From NCBI GenBank assembly GCA_964531735.1, contig CAZHGD010000090.1, positions 1-29,384 on the forward strand: a stretch of DNA of 29,384 nt, written 5' to 3'. Source of the DNA: CAZHGD01 sp964531735. Lineage in GTDB: Bacteria > Armatimonadota > UBA10988. This document shows, piece after piece, positions 6,519-14,005 of the stretch (position 1 is the first letter of the stretch; every line of letters begins with the position of its first letter). A program made the position numbers and the translations under genes. The notes under the pieces are model-generated. The model did not search any database, had not been told where the DNA came from, and saw nothing but the letters and a program-made list of their open reading frames with translations.

Positions 6519-8717
6519 CTACCCCCAGCCGGCCAGGCACAGGCCCTGGTAGGTGATGAACGAGGCGGTCCAGGCCAGCCCGAAGGTGTAGGCGACCAGG
6601 AACGCCGGCCAGCGCCAACCGCCGCTCTCGCGACGCACAATGGCGATGGTGCTGATGCACTGACAGGCGAGCACGAAAAACACCAGCAGACTGGCCACGG
6701 TCGCGGGTGTGAACAGCAGGCTTCCGTCGCTGCGGCGGGCCTCGCGCAGACTGCCGAGCAGGCTGGCGTCGGCTTCGGTGGCATCCTTGCCCACGGCGAA
6801 GACGATGCCCAGCGTGGAGACCATCACCTCGCGGGCGGCGAACGAGCCGACCAGGCCGACGCCGATGCGCCAGTCGAAGCCCAGCGGCCGCACCAGCGGC
6901 TCGAACGTCCGGCCCAGTCGGCCCATGATGCTGTGCTCGAGTTGCAGTTCGCCCTTCGCGTTCTCGGTCGCGCGCCGCAACTGCGCCTCGTCGGCCAAGT
7001 TGCCGCCGCTGGCCAGCAGGCGCTGGCGGGCCAGTTCGGGCGCCGCGCTGAGGTCGGCGCGCGGGAAGGCGGCCAGGAACCACAGCACGATGCTGAGCGA
7101 CAGGATGACGCTGCCGGCGAAGCGGGCGAACAGCCAGGTGCGCTCCCAGAGATCGCGAGCCAGATGGCTCAGCGATGGTCGCCGGTAAGCGGGCAGCTCG
7201 ATCAGCAGCGGCGGCGTCGGTCCGTGCAGCACGGTCCGCTTGAGCACCGCGGCCACCATCAGCGCGGCGACGATGCCCGCCAGGTAGAGGCCGAGCAGCG
7301 CCAGCCCTTGCGTCGAGGTCAGGCCGCCAAGCAGTCGCCGTTGCGGCACGAAGGCGGCGATCAGCAAGGCGTAGACCGGCAGTCGGGCCGAGCAGGTCAT
7401 CAGCGGCGAGATCAGCATCGTCACCAGCCGGTCGCGCCGGCTGGCGATGGTGCGCGTCGCCATCACGCCGGGAATGGCGCAGGCGAACGAGCTGAGCAAC
7501 GGCACGAAACTCCGCCCGTGCAGCCCCACGCGGCTCATGATGCGGTCCATGACGAAGGCCGCCCGCGCCATGTAGCCGCTGTCTTCCAGCAGCGAGAGGA
7601 AGCAGAACAGCAGCAGGATCTGCGGGATGAACTGCAAGACCGCGCCGACGCCGGTGATGACGCCTTCGGTCAACAGATCCCGCAGGACACCGTCGGGCAG
7701 TGTGGCTTGCATCAGCTCGCCGACCCGGTGGACGCCCTGGTCGATGGCGGCCATGAGGGGCGTGGCCCAGGTGAAGATGACCTGGAAGACCACCGCCATG
7801 AGGGCGAAGAACAGCACCGGGCCGAGGAGGCGATGCGTCAGCCAGCGATCGATGGCGTCGCTACGTGTGGACAGTCGGTCGGGTCGGTGGCGCTCGCTGG
7901 CCTGGGCCGCGATGTGCGCCAGCCACGGGTAGCGCGCCGCCGCCTCGCAGCCTTGCCAGGGGATGCCGGCCGCGGCCAGCCGGTCGCGCGCGCGGGCCAG
8001 CATGGGCTGCAGGTCGGTGCCGAACTGGCGCGCGAGCACGCTGTGGCCGTCGGCAGAGGCCAGCAGGCGCAGCGCGACGCCGGGGGCCAGTGTGGCGGGC
8101 ACGCCACTGCACTGGGCCAGCGCCGCGGCCAGTTCGTGCACCTCGCGGCCGAGGTCAGCGCCGAGGTCGACGCGCGCCGTGGCCGGCCGGGCGGTCAGGA
8201 TGGCGGCCCGCAGTTCGTCCAGGCCCTCACCGCGGCTGGCCACAGTGCGCACCACCGGCACGCCGAGCAGGGCGCCCAGCGCCGCGACGTCGATGGCCAC
8301 ACCGCGCTCGGCGGCCATATCGGCCATGTTCAGCGCCACCACGGAGGGGTAGCCGAGTTCGAGGATCTGCGTCGCCAGATACAGGTTGCGCTGCAGGTTG
8401 GTGGCGTCGACCACCACGACGACTGCATCCGGCGGCGGCTCCTCCGCCGCCATCCAGCCAAACAGCACGTCGCGCGCGATCTCCTCGTCGGGCGAGTGGG
8501 CGCTCAGCGAGTAGGAGCCGGGCAGATCGATGATCTCGGCCGCTCGCTCGCCAAGCTGACAGCGGCCCACCTTGCGCTCCACGGTCACGCCGGGGTAGTT
8601 GCCGACCTTCTGGCGTAGACCGGTGAGGCTGTTGAACAGCGAGGACTTGCCGGCGTTCGGGTTGCCGGCGATGGCCACGCGGAGGGCCGTGCTGGTGCTG
8701 GGTGCGGCGGCAGCCAT
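6519..8717 (-). CDS. feoB: Fe(II) transporter FeoB
   Basis: This 732-residue protein is the inner-membrane ferrous iron transporter, of normal family length. Its N-terminal G domain has all expected motifs: GNPNAGKSS (G1, 18-26), the VTVE switch with Thr45 (G2), DLPGSYS (G3, 64-70) and NMAD (G4, 130-133). A helical regulatory part follows, then a membrane domain with two Gate regions: CSARLPVY beginning at Cys442, which matches the conserved Gate 1 cysteine, and a second region near Cys685 and Cys687. SFACAIPGVMATRTI between them is also typical. GTP binding and hydrolysis gate Fe(II) import under low oxygen. It follows feoA after 21 bases and is followed by the Cys-rich partner after 4 bases. 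Regulation is expected at the operator before feoA. Confidence 0.97.
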   Translation of the reverse strand: MAAAAPSTSTALRVAIAGNPNAGKSSLFNSLTGLRQKVGNYPGVTVERKVGRCQLGERAAEIIDLPGSYSLSAHSPDEEIARDVLFGWMAAEEPPPDAVVVVVDATNLQRNLYLATQILELGYPSVVALNMADMAAERGVAIDVAALGALLGVPVVRTVASRGEGLDELRAAILTARPATARVDLGADLGREVHELAAALAQCSGVPATLAPGVALRLLASADGHSVLARQFGTDLQPMLARARDRLAAAGIPWQGCEAAARYPWLAHIAAQASERHRPDRLSTRSDAIDRWLTHRLLGPVLFFALMAVVFQVIFTWATPLMAAIDQGVHRVGELMQATLPDGVLRDLLTEGVITGVGAVLQFIPQILLLFCFLSLLEDSGYMARAAFVMDRIMSRVGLHGRSFVPLLSSFACAIPGVMATRTIASRRDRLVTMLISPLMTCSARLPVYALLIAAFVPQRRLLGGLTSTQGLALLGLYLAGIVAALMVAAVLKRTVLHGPTPPLLIELPAYRRPSLSHLARDLWERTWLFARFAGSVILSLSIVLWFLAAFPRADLSAAPELARQRLLASGGNLADEAQLRRATENAKGELQLEHSIMGRLGRTFEPLVRPLGFDWRIGVGLVGSFAAREVMVSTLGIVFAVGKDATEADASLLGSLREARRSDGSLLFTPATVASLLVFFVLACQCISTIAIVRRESGGWRWPAFLVAYTFGLAWTASFITYQGLCLAGWG

Positions 8718-8738
8718 GGCGGAGCCCTTCGCGGACGG

Positions 8739-9017
8739 CTAGTCGGCCGGCTGGACGACCACGTGGCGGGCACAACGGCGGCAGACCGCGATGCGCGCGC
8801 CGAGCAGACTGAGCACCACCGGGTCACCGGCGCTCACCACCTCGACCCGCGCGCCCTCGTAGAGGCCCATCTCGCGCAGCCGGCATCCGGTCTCGTCGGA
8901 GCGCTCCTCCACAGCCAGGATCCGGTACCCGTCACCGGCGCCGGCCCGGTCCAGTCGCGCCACGGCGGTGCCCGGCGGCAATCCGTCCGCTACCGCGTCC
9001 ACTGTCGCGCTTGCCAC
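8739..9017 (-). CDS. feoA: FeoA-type ferrous iron transport protein
   Basis: This 92-residue cytoplasmic SH3-like protein supports FeoB. The core runs from GYRILAVEE through CRLREMGLYEGARVEVV to ISVLL-type strands and a final ARIAVCRRCARHVVV, all typical of FeoA; the LxxMGLxxG turn is clear. The GTG at 9017 is chosen because GGAGAG lies four bases upstream and the length then matches the family (75-90 residues). A longer frame starting from a TTG at 9092 would run straight through the promoter's -35 and -10 boxes, so that start is rejected. About 30 residues precede the SH3 core, somewhat longer than usual. A Cys-x2-Cys near the C-terminus (CRRC) is uncommon and could bind metal. feoB follows 21 bases later. 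Confidence 0.93.
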   Translation of the reverse strand: MASATVDAVADGLPPGTAVARLDRAGAGDGYRILAVEERSDETGCRLREMGLYEGARVEVVSAGDPVVLSLLGARIAVCRRCARHVVVQPAD

Positions 9018-9027
9018 GGCACTCTCC

Positions 9028-9057
9028 ACGTCTAGTTGAGACGTAGTTTCAGTCTCA
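9028..9057 (-). promoter_or_regulatory. Operator-like overlapping palindromes upstream of feoA
   Basis: Two inverted repeats share bases here. TGAGAC at 9037-9042 pairs with GTCTCA at 9052-9057, and ACGTCT at 9028-9033 pairs with AGACGT at 9039-9044. They lie directly downstream of the feoA -10 box, over the expected transcription start and before the ribosome site, which suits a repressor. An iron-sensing Fur- or DtxR-type regulator is the natural candidate, but the sequence is not a textbook box for either. Confidence 0.6.
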
Positions 9058-9063
9058 CCTGGT

Positions 9064-9092
9064 AGGTTAGCGACGGTCGGATGGTCTGTCAA
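9064..9092 (-). promoter_or_regulatory. Sigma70-type promoter of the feo unit
   Basis: Read on the minus strand, a consensus -35 TTGACA (9092-9087) is followed by exactly 17 bases and a -10 TAACCT (9069-9064). Transcription should start near 9057, inside the operator-like palindrome, giving a leader of about 40 bases before the GTG of feoA. Confidence 0.8.
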
Positions 9093-9152
9093 GGAGCCAT
9101 CTGGGCCGGGCCGAGGTGATTGGCGTCACTTGGGCGCGCCGGATGTCAAATG

Positions 9153-9161
9153 TGCTAAGAT
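9153..9161 (+). promoter_or_regulatory. Extended -10 promoter of the small orphan gene
   Basis: TGC followed by TAAGAT (9156-9161) is an extended -10 element on the plus strand, about 50 bases before the ATG at 9211. No good -35 lies 17 bases upstream; TTGGGC at 9130 is 20 bases away. It would diverge from the feo promoter. Confidence 0.4.
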
Positions 9162-9210
9162 GGGCCTAGCGGGTTGTCCTTGAGCCGGTCCACACTAGGC
9201 GCGAGGTACG

Positions 9211-9432
9211 ATGGTCACCACTGCCACATCATCACTACTGCGTGGGGTCGCGGCGCCGCTGGCGCGGGGCCAGGTGGCCCATGCGCGGCCGGACACGCCG
9301 GCGGCCGACCAGCCGGCGCCGCAAGTGCTGTTGACGGCGCCAGCCGGTTACGCAGCCAAGCCAGGCACCCCCGCGGCCAGCTACCTCTGGCAGCCACCGG
9401 CGGTGGGCACGCTGCTCGATACCTACGCCTGA
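9211..9432 (+). CDS. Small orphan protein, 73 residues, unknown
   Basis: The ATG at 9211 has GAGG eight bases upstream and the frame has the strong third-position G/C bias of real genes in this window, so it is likely coding despite its size. The product is rich in Ala, Pro and Thr, lacks Cys and any convincing membrane helix, and has a tail of alternating Tyr, Trp and Pro (GYAAKPG, SYLWQPP, DTYA). I recognise no family. It is transcribed away from the feo unit and its stop lies only 3 bases from the stop of the convergent alpha/beta hydrolase gene. The Ser/Leu-rich start could be a weak export signal, but there is no clear hydrophobic core. Confidence 0.5.
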   Translation: MVTTATSSLLRGVAAPLARGQVAHARPDTPAADQPAPQVLLTAPAGYAAKPGTPAASYLWQPPAVGTLLDTYA

Positions 9433-9435
9433 ACG

Positions 9436-10311
9436 CTACTGACCGCCGGCGTTCGGGTTGAGGTGCTCCAGGATGAACTTCACCACCGGCGCCGGATCAG
9501 CCAGGCCGTGCGGATGGTGGCCCACGCCCGGTTTGTGAATCACCTCGATGGTGCCGCCCAGCTTCCGGTAGCGTTCCTCCACGAGGCTCGTGTTCTCGCT
9601 CACCGGGACCACCTCATCGGTGTCGCCGACCACGTGAATCAGCGCGATCTTCGCCTTGGCCAGTGGCTCCAGCACGTCGATGGGGTTGCCGCGCCAGGCC
9701 AGCGCCGCCGCTTCGTCGGCGAAGCCGTAGTGCTTCAGCAGCGCGGCCCAGTCGCCCTTGCTGCCGGGGCTCTTGCCCTTGCCCGCGGGCCAGCTCTTGA
9801 AGTCGCAGACCGGCGCGTCGCCGTAGATGACCGAGACCTGGTCGGGGTGCTCCGCGGCCCAGCGGTAGGCGTAGAGGCCGCCGCGGCTGATGCCGATCAG
9901 CACCGGCCGGCGGCCGAGGCCTTGCGCGGTGACGGCCGCGTAGAACGCGTCGAACTGCTTCATCGCCGCGGGACAGCCGAAGGTGTTGCCGACCTGGATG
10001 TGACCGTGGTGGAACCCGGCGGCCAGGAGTGCCGGCGCGGCGCAGCGGTCGGTGAAGGCGTCGGGAAACTCGGTACACCATGACCAGGGCTTGCCGGCAG
10101 CGGCCTGCTTCGGCTCGACGATCCACGCGCGGCAGCCGGCCACGGTGAAGTTGTGACGGCGGTAGCCATGCCAGGTGTCGATGGTCTCACCGGCGAAGGC
10201 CAGCGGCGCCGCTCCCTCGCCGTGCGCCGGTCCCGCGGCCAGCAGGCCGGCGGCGGCCGCCACCACGACCAGCGTGGTCAGCCACGAACCGACCGCCTGT
10301 ACGTCGTTCAT
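9436..10311 (-). CDS. Secreted or membrane-anchored alpha/beta hydrolase
   Basis: This 291-residue protein has an N-terminal hydrophobic segment (about residues 9-27) ending in AAGPAHG, which fits a signal peptide, so it acts outside the cytoplasm. The alpha/beta hydrolase fold shows as a GISRGG nucleophile elbow with Ser142, an acidic residue in VVGDTDEVVP (Asp230 or Asp232) and a histidine in PGVGHHPHG (His265 or His266), giving a complete triad. The oxyanion-region strand is short and a Cys/Trp-rich part lies at 60-90. The ester or other substrate cannot be told. The ATG at 10311 has AAGGAGC upstream. It is the last gene of a three-gene minus-strand unit, 16 bases after the large secreted protein, and probably acts on the same material. 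Confidence 0.82.
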   Translation of the reverse strand: MNDVQAVGSWLTTLVVVAAAAGLLAAGPAHGEGAAPLAFAGETIDTWHGYRRHNFTVAGCRAWIVEPKQAAAGKPWSWCTEFPDAFTDRCAAPALLAAGFHHGHIQVGNTFGCPAAMKQFDAFYAAVTAQGLGRRPVLIGISRGGLYAYRWAAEHPDQVSVIYGDAPVCDFKSWPAGKGKSPGSKGDWAALLKHYGFADEAAALAWRGNPIDVLEPLAKAKIALIHVVGDTDEVVPVSENTSLVEERYRKLGGTIEVIHKPGVGHHPHGLADPAPVVKFILEHLNPNAGGQ

Positions 10312-10327
10312 CGGTACTGCTCCTTGC

Positions 10328-12631
10328 TCATTTGGTGCGCGCCGGCAAGCGCGCGGTCACCTGGCCCAGGGGCTCCTCGGCGCTGGGCTGAGCCAGCAGG
10401 CGCGCCGCCGGGCGGTGCGCCAGATAGTAGTCGAGGACCTCGCCGAAGTACACCAGCCCTTCGGGCGGCGAGCCGCCGACCTCCAGCCGGCCGTGGGTGT
10501 AGTCGCGATGGAAGTCGCGCTCCTCGGGGCGCGCATACAGCTTGCCGAAGTCGGTGCCGGTCTTGGCCTTGCCTTCGACCAGTTCCCAGGCGCTGACGCC
10601 GCTGAACAGTTGGCCGGTGCGCTGCCAGGAGTGCAGCCGTGTGCGCAGGACGCGCTCGATGGCGTCGAGGTGGGCCGGCTGCGGACCGAGGACGCGGTCG
10701 GCCTGCACCAACTGCCAGGCGTGCTCCAGGGCCTGGCTGCACGACAGGTACTGGCTGCGCGGGTGCGGGTAGCGCCAGCCGCCGAGCGGGTCTTGGCTGG
10801 CGGCCAGGAAGTCGGCCACCGCCTGCACCACCGCGCGCAGCTTCGGCTCGTCGGGCCGCAGGCGCAACAACTCGGGCAGGCCAGCCAGGGCGTAGCCGAT
10901 GATGTACGGCTTGGCGAACGGGTTGGCGTAGCCGAAGGTGTCATCGTAGATGAACGGCGGATTGGCGGTGATCGGCTTGCCGGTCTCGGTGAACAGGTCG
11001 CCGGTGCTGAGCAAGGGCCGCAGGTCGGCGAACAAGCGCAGGGCATAGCGCAGGTAGCGCTCGTCACCGGTGTCGCGCAGCAGGGCCAGGCAGTCGCGCA
11101 CGTCGCCGATGTTGCGCGTGTAGTTGGCGCCGGCGTTGAGGTGCTGCTCGGCGTAAGCCACCTGGGCATCGAGCGCCGCCCTCATTCGGGGATCGCCGGT
11201 CTCTTCCCAGGCCAAGTGGAACGTGTCGTAGCCCTTGGTGCAGAAGCTGACCGCGCTGTTGGAGCGCCACATGAACGAGTGGTCGCCGAACGGTGCCGGC
11301 TGCTTCATGGCCAGCACGTTGTTGTAGCGCGTGCCGCCGGTCTGGCCTGGGCCCCACCAGATGCTCAGGTCGTGGAAGTTGTCGCACCAGCGGCAGGCGG
11401 TCTCGACCAGGTCACGGTCGCCGGTCACCCAGCCGTCGTAGAAGATCGGCGGGCAATGGTTGAGCCGGTTCATGCCGTGGACGGTGCCGTGCGGCCGGCT
11501 GTCGTTGTAGTGAGTGAGATTGCCCCAGTCGTCGCCCACGAGGGCGGTCCGGACCACGGCTCGATGGTGGTAGGCCGTCAACGCGGCCAGCTCGGCGGGC
11601 CGCTCGCCGGGCGGTGGGGCCGGCAGGCGGTACAGTCGCCGCCATCGCTCCGGCGCCACCGTCACCCCATGCGGGCTCAGCAGCGCGGCGGTCAGCGGCG
11701 CGCTGGCGGCCGGCTGGATGGACAGCGTCGCCCGGCGCCAGGCCGCCTGTTGCAGCGGCACCTGTTCGTCGGCCGTGCAGCGCAGATAGCGGCAGACCAC
11801 CTGGTTGCCCTCGGCGCGAACGGCCACGCTGCCGCGGCGGTCGAACGGCGCGGTCGGCAGGTCGAGGCGCCGTGTGCCACCGACCAGGACACCGGCGGCC
11901 AAGCCACTGGCAAAGGGGTGCCGGAACGGTGGCGCCGCTGCGGTGACGTCACCGTTGGCCGCCAGCAGGCGGGCGTCGGCGCCCGGCGTCGTCAACTCCC
12001 AGCCGAGTTCCGGCGCGTGACCGTCACCGGTGGCCAGCCGCTGCAGGTGGGCCACCAGCACCACGCCGCCGAGGACATCGGCCCGCCACTCGACCACCCG
12101 CGGCCAGGCCTCGTCGGCGAAGGTAACCCGCACCCAACGGTAGTGAGTGCTGTCCTCGACGACCTCGGTGGTCGCGGCGGCGGTCGAGGTGCGGGCCGGC
12201 GCCAAGAGCCGGGCGGTCCAGACCGTGCCGTCCGGCCAGGCGATGGTCACCGCGTCGGCCGCACAGGTGACCTGTACGCGACGAGGCGGCGTGGTCACCT
12301 GTGCCTGCGGCTGCACGGTGAACGTCACCGGCCGGCGGTCGGCGAACGCGTAGACGAAGGTCAGCAGCCCGCGCCGGACCGAGCGAGCGGCACCGGCTGC
12401 GGCCGGGTGCCAGGTCACCGGGCGGAGTGACGCCGGCACCGGCCCGGTCGGCGTACTCACCTGGACGGTGGCCACGTTCGGTTCGCCCAGTTGGCCGGCG
12501 TCGAAGGGCAACGACGCTCGCACCAACTGGTTGCCCGTGGCCGCGGGGGTGACGGTGAACTCGAACGGCTCGGCCGCCAGCGTGGCGGCGCCGGCCATGA
12601 GCAGAGCCATCAGCGGATCGAGTCGGGGCAT
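10328..12631 (-). CDS. Large secreted protein with helical-barrel domain, possibly polysaccharide-active
   Basis: This 767-residue protein has a signal peptide (MPRLDPLMALLMAGAATLAAEP). The first 340 residues are beta-rich, with an opening strand (FEFTVTP), a GPVPAS segment and a WRADVLGG strand; they recall the N-terminal domain of PcRGLX/YetA-like rhamnogalacturonan lyases, but the match is from memory and weak. From about 340 to 720 the sequence is a run of helices with repeated aromatic and acidic residues (DGWVTGDRD, AWEETGDPRM, RDTGDERYL, DPLGGWRYPHP), as in (alpha/alpha)6 barrels of glycan lyases and unsaturated glucuronyl or arabinosyl hydrolases. No exact family can be given. The ATG at 12631 has GGAGG seven bases upstream; a GTG two codons earlier is too close to it. 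It lies 18 bases after the Tat-exported hydrolase gene. Confidence 0.7.
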   Translation of the reverse strand: MPRLDPLMALLMAGAATLAAEPFEFTVTPAATGNQLVRASLPFDAGQLGEPNVATVQVSTPTGPVPASLRPVTWHPAAAGAARSVRRGLLTFVYAFADRRPVTFTVQPQAQVTTPPRRVQVTCAADAVTIAWPDGTVWTARLLAPARTSTAAATTEVVEDSTHYRWVRVTFADEAWPRVVEWRADVLGGVVLVAHLQRLATGDGHAPELGWELTTPGADARLLAANGDVTAAAPPFRHPFASGLAAGVLVGGTRRLDLPTAPFDRRGSVAVRAEGNQVVCRYLRCTADEQVPLQQAAWRRATLSIQPAASAPLTAALLSPHGVTVAPERWRRLYRLPAPPPGERPAELAALTAYHHRAVVRTALVGDDWGNLTHYNDSRPHGTVHGMNRLNHCPPIFYDGWVTGDRDLVETACRWCDNFHDLSIWWGPGQTGGTRYNNVLAMKQPAPFGDHSFMWRSNSAVSFCTKGYDTFHLAWEETGDPRMRAALDAQVAYAEQHLNAGANYTRNIGDVRDCLALLRDTGDERYLRYALRLFADLRPLLSTGDLFTETGKPITANPPFIYDDTFGYANPFAKPYIIGYALAGLPELLRLRPDEPKLRAVVQAVADFLAASQDPLGGWRYPHPRSQYLSCSQALEHAWQLVQADRVLGPQPAHLDAIERVLRTRLHSWQRTGQLFSGVSAWELVEGKAKTGTDFGKLYARPEERDFHRDYTHGRLEVGGSPPEGLVYFGEVLDYYLAHRPAARLLAQPSAEEPLGQVTARLPARTK

Positions 12632-12649
12632 CAGCACGCCTCCACGGGG

Positions 12650-13882
12650 CTACAGCCAGCGCTTCAGCCAGTCCCAGGCTTCCGCCTGCATCGGCCGGTT
12701 GAACTCGTGCGGACCGTCGTACCAGCGGCAGTTGATCTTCTCGGGGTAGCCGGCCTTGGCCCAGCACCGCTCCAGCTTGTCGAAGCAGTGCTTGACGCCC
12801 TCGTAGTGGAACAGGCCGTCCTTGCTGCCGTTGATGACCATGAGGGCGCCGGGCATGGCCAGCGAGACCACGTCCGGGTAGTCGAGATGCTGGTAGAGGC
12901 CCGGCACGAGCATCATGTAGCCGAAGGTGTTCTTCACCTGCGTGGGCAGTTGCGGCGGGAACGAGCACATCCAGCCGACGGCCACCGCGGCCCGGATGCG
13001 GCTGTCGAGCGCCGCCAGTTGCCCCGAGCGGAAGCCGCCGACGGACAGGCCGACGCAGCCCAGGCGCTGCGGGTCGACCTCCGGGCGCGAGGCCAGATAG
13101 TCGAGCGTGCGCAGGTCGTCGTGCACCATCAGGCCGTACCAGGTGGTGCCGGTGCTGTAGATGGAGCGCGCCACCAGGTCTGTGTACTGGCTGCTGCGCT
13201 GGTTGTAGGCGAGCACGCGCTCGGCGGTCAGCGCCGCGGAGCGCTCGCGCCAGTCGGCCGGATCGGCGTCGAGCAGCAGGCGCCGCTCGCCCCAGTAGAA
13301 CATGTCGATGACGATTACCACATAGCCCTGGCGAGCCAGGGCGGAGGCGATGCTGACGCCGCCATAGGCGGTCCGCTTGAACTCGGTCAGCGCCGGGTGC
13401 TCGTCGGGTGACTCGAGCAGCTTCTCCTTGCCCCACAGGAAGAACGCGCCGTGGTCGTGCAATGCGACGATGCCCGGCGCGGGGAACTTGGCGCGCTTCG
13501 GGATCAGCACGCGGGCGGGCACGCGGATGTCCGGCGTGGTATTGAAGGTGAGCTGCTCTTCGAGGTAGCCGTCACGCTCGATACGGGCGGTGACCTCGGG
13601 CCGCGGATCGCAGTGCGGCGGGGCGTAGTGGGCCAGATCGAGCACCTTGGCCCGGGCCTGCTGTTGCCAAGCGGTCAGACTGACCTGGCTCGGCTGCAGG
13701 AAGGACAGCGGGAACTCGCCCCGCTGGGTCTGGGCCCGGATGACCGGGAACAGCGAGCCGAGGTCGGAGCCGGTCGGCGTCATCGGCATCTCCTGGCGGT
13801 CGGCGGCGGCGGCCAGGTCGGCCACCAAGGGGCAGGCCAGGCCGGCGGCCATGGCGGACAGGAAATCGCGGCGGGTGGTCAT
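12650..13882 (-). CDS. Tat-exported alpha/beta hydrolase (acetyl xylan esterase/dienelactone hydrolase type)
   Basis: This 410-residue protein starts with a twin-arginine signal (TTRRDFLSAM, then a hydrophobic stretch to about residue 27), so it is exported folded. The alpha/beta hydrolase domain has an oxyanion region at ALHDHGAFF (140-148), the nucleophile elbow GLSVGG with Ser280, Asp355 in NGSKDGLF and His392 in DGPHEF: a complete triad. Proteins of this kind include cephalosporin-C deacetylase-like and acetyl xylan esterases that trim plant polymers; the exact substrate is unknown. The ATG at 13882 has GAGG upstream and follows a good promoter. The frame is open well beyond this start on the same strand, but that part lies antisense to the next gene and has no family pattern. 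It heads the three-gene secreted unit. Confidence 0.88.
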   Translation of the reverse strand: MTTRRDFLSAMAAGLACPLVADLAAAADRQEMPMTPTGSDLGSLFPVIRAQTQRGEFPLSFLQPSQVSLTAWQQQARAKVLDLAHYAPPHCDPRPEVTARIERDGYLEEQLTFNTTPDIRVPARVLIPKRAKFPAPGIVALHDHGAFFLWGKEKLLESPDEHPALTEFKRTAYGGVSIASALARQGYVVIVIDMFYWGERRLLLDADPADWRERSAALTAERVLAYNQRSSQYTDLVARSIYSTGTTWYGLMVHDDLRTLDYLASRPEVDPQRLGCVGLSVGGFRSGQLAALDSRIRAAVAVGWMCSFPPQLPTQVKNTFGYMMLVPGLYQHLDYPDVVSLAMPGALMVINGSKDGLFHYEGVKHCFDKLERCWAKAGYPEKINCRWYDGPHEFNRPMQAEAWDWLKRWL

Positions 13883-13912
13883 GGTGCAGACCTCGCAGCA
13901 TCGCGCGGTGGG

Positions 13913-13941
13913 AGCATAGCCAGCGCCGCCCTGGCCGTCAA
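13913..13941 (-). promoter_or_regulatory. Sigma70-type promoter of the secreted hydrolase unit
   Basis: On the minus strand, TTGACG (13941-13936) is followed by 17 bases and TATGCT (13918-13913). The expected start, near 13906, gives a leader of about 24 bases before the ATG at 13882. Confidence 0.75.
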
Positions 13942-14005
13942 GGAGCGAAGGACTGCCGCCTGACATGCCGAACATCGGCCCCAGACTGATCGGGCGAGCA
14001 ACAAG

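Noticed and set aside
6513..8618. An open plus-strand frame of 701 codons opposite feoB.
   Set aside because: It is rich in Gln, His, Arg and Ala repeats, the usual mark of an antisense shadow, and feoB itself is certain.
9063..9071. TAGGTTAGC, half of an IdeR/DtxR-like box, upstream of feoA.
   Set aside because: The matching second half is missing, and most of the bases are explained by the -10 element.
9018..9092. Longer feoA beginning at a TTG at 9092.
   Set aside because: It would translate the -35 and -10 boxes and the palindrome, lacks a ribosome site, and makes the protein too long for the family.
10175..12430. An open plus-strand frame of 751 codons opposite the large secreted protein.
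   Set aside because: It has no ribosome site at its start and no domain pattern; the minus-strand frame has a signal peptide and a good start.
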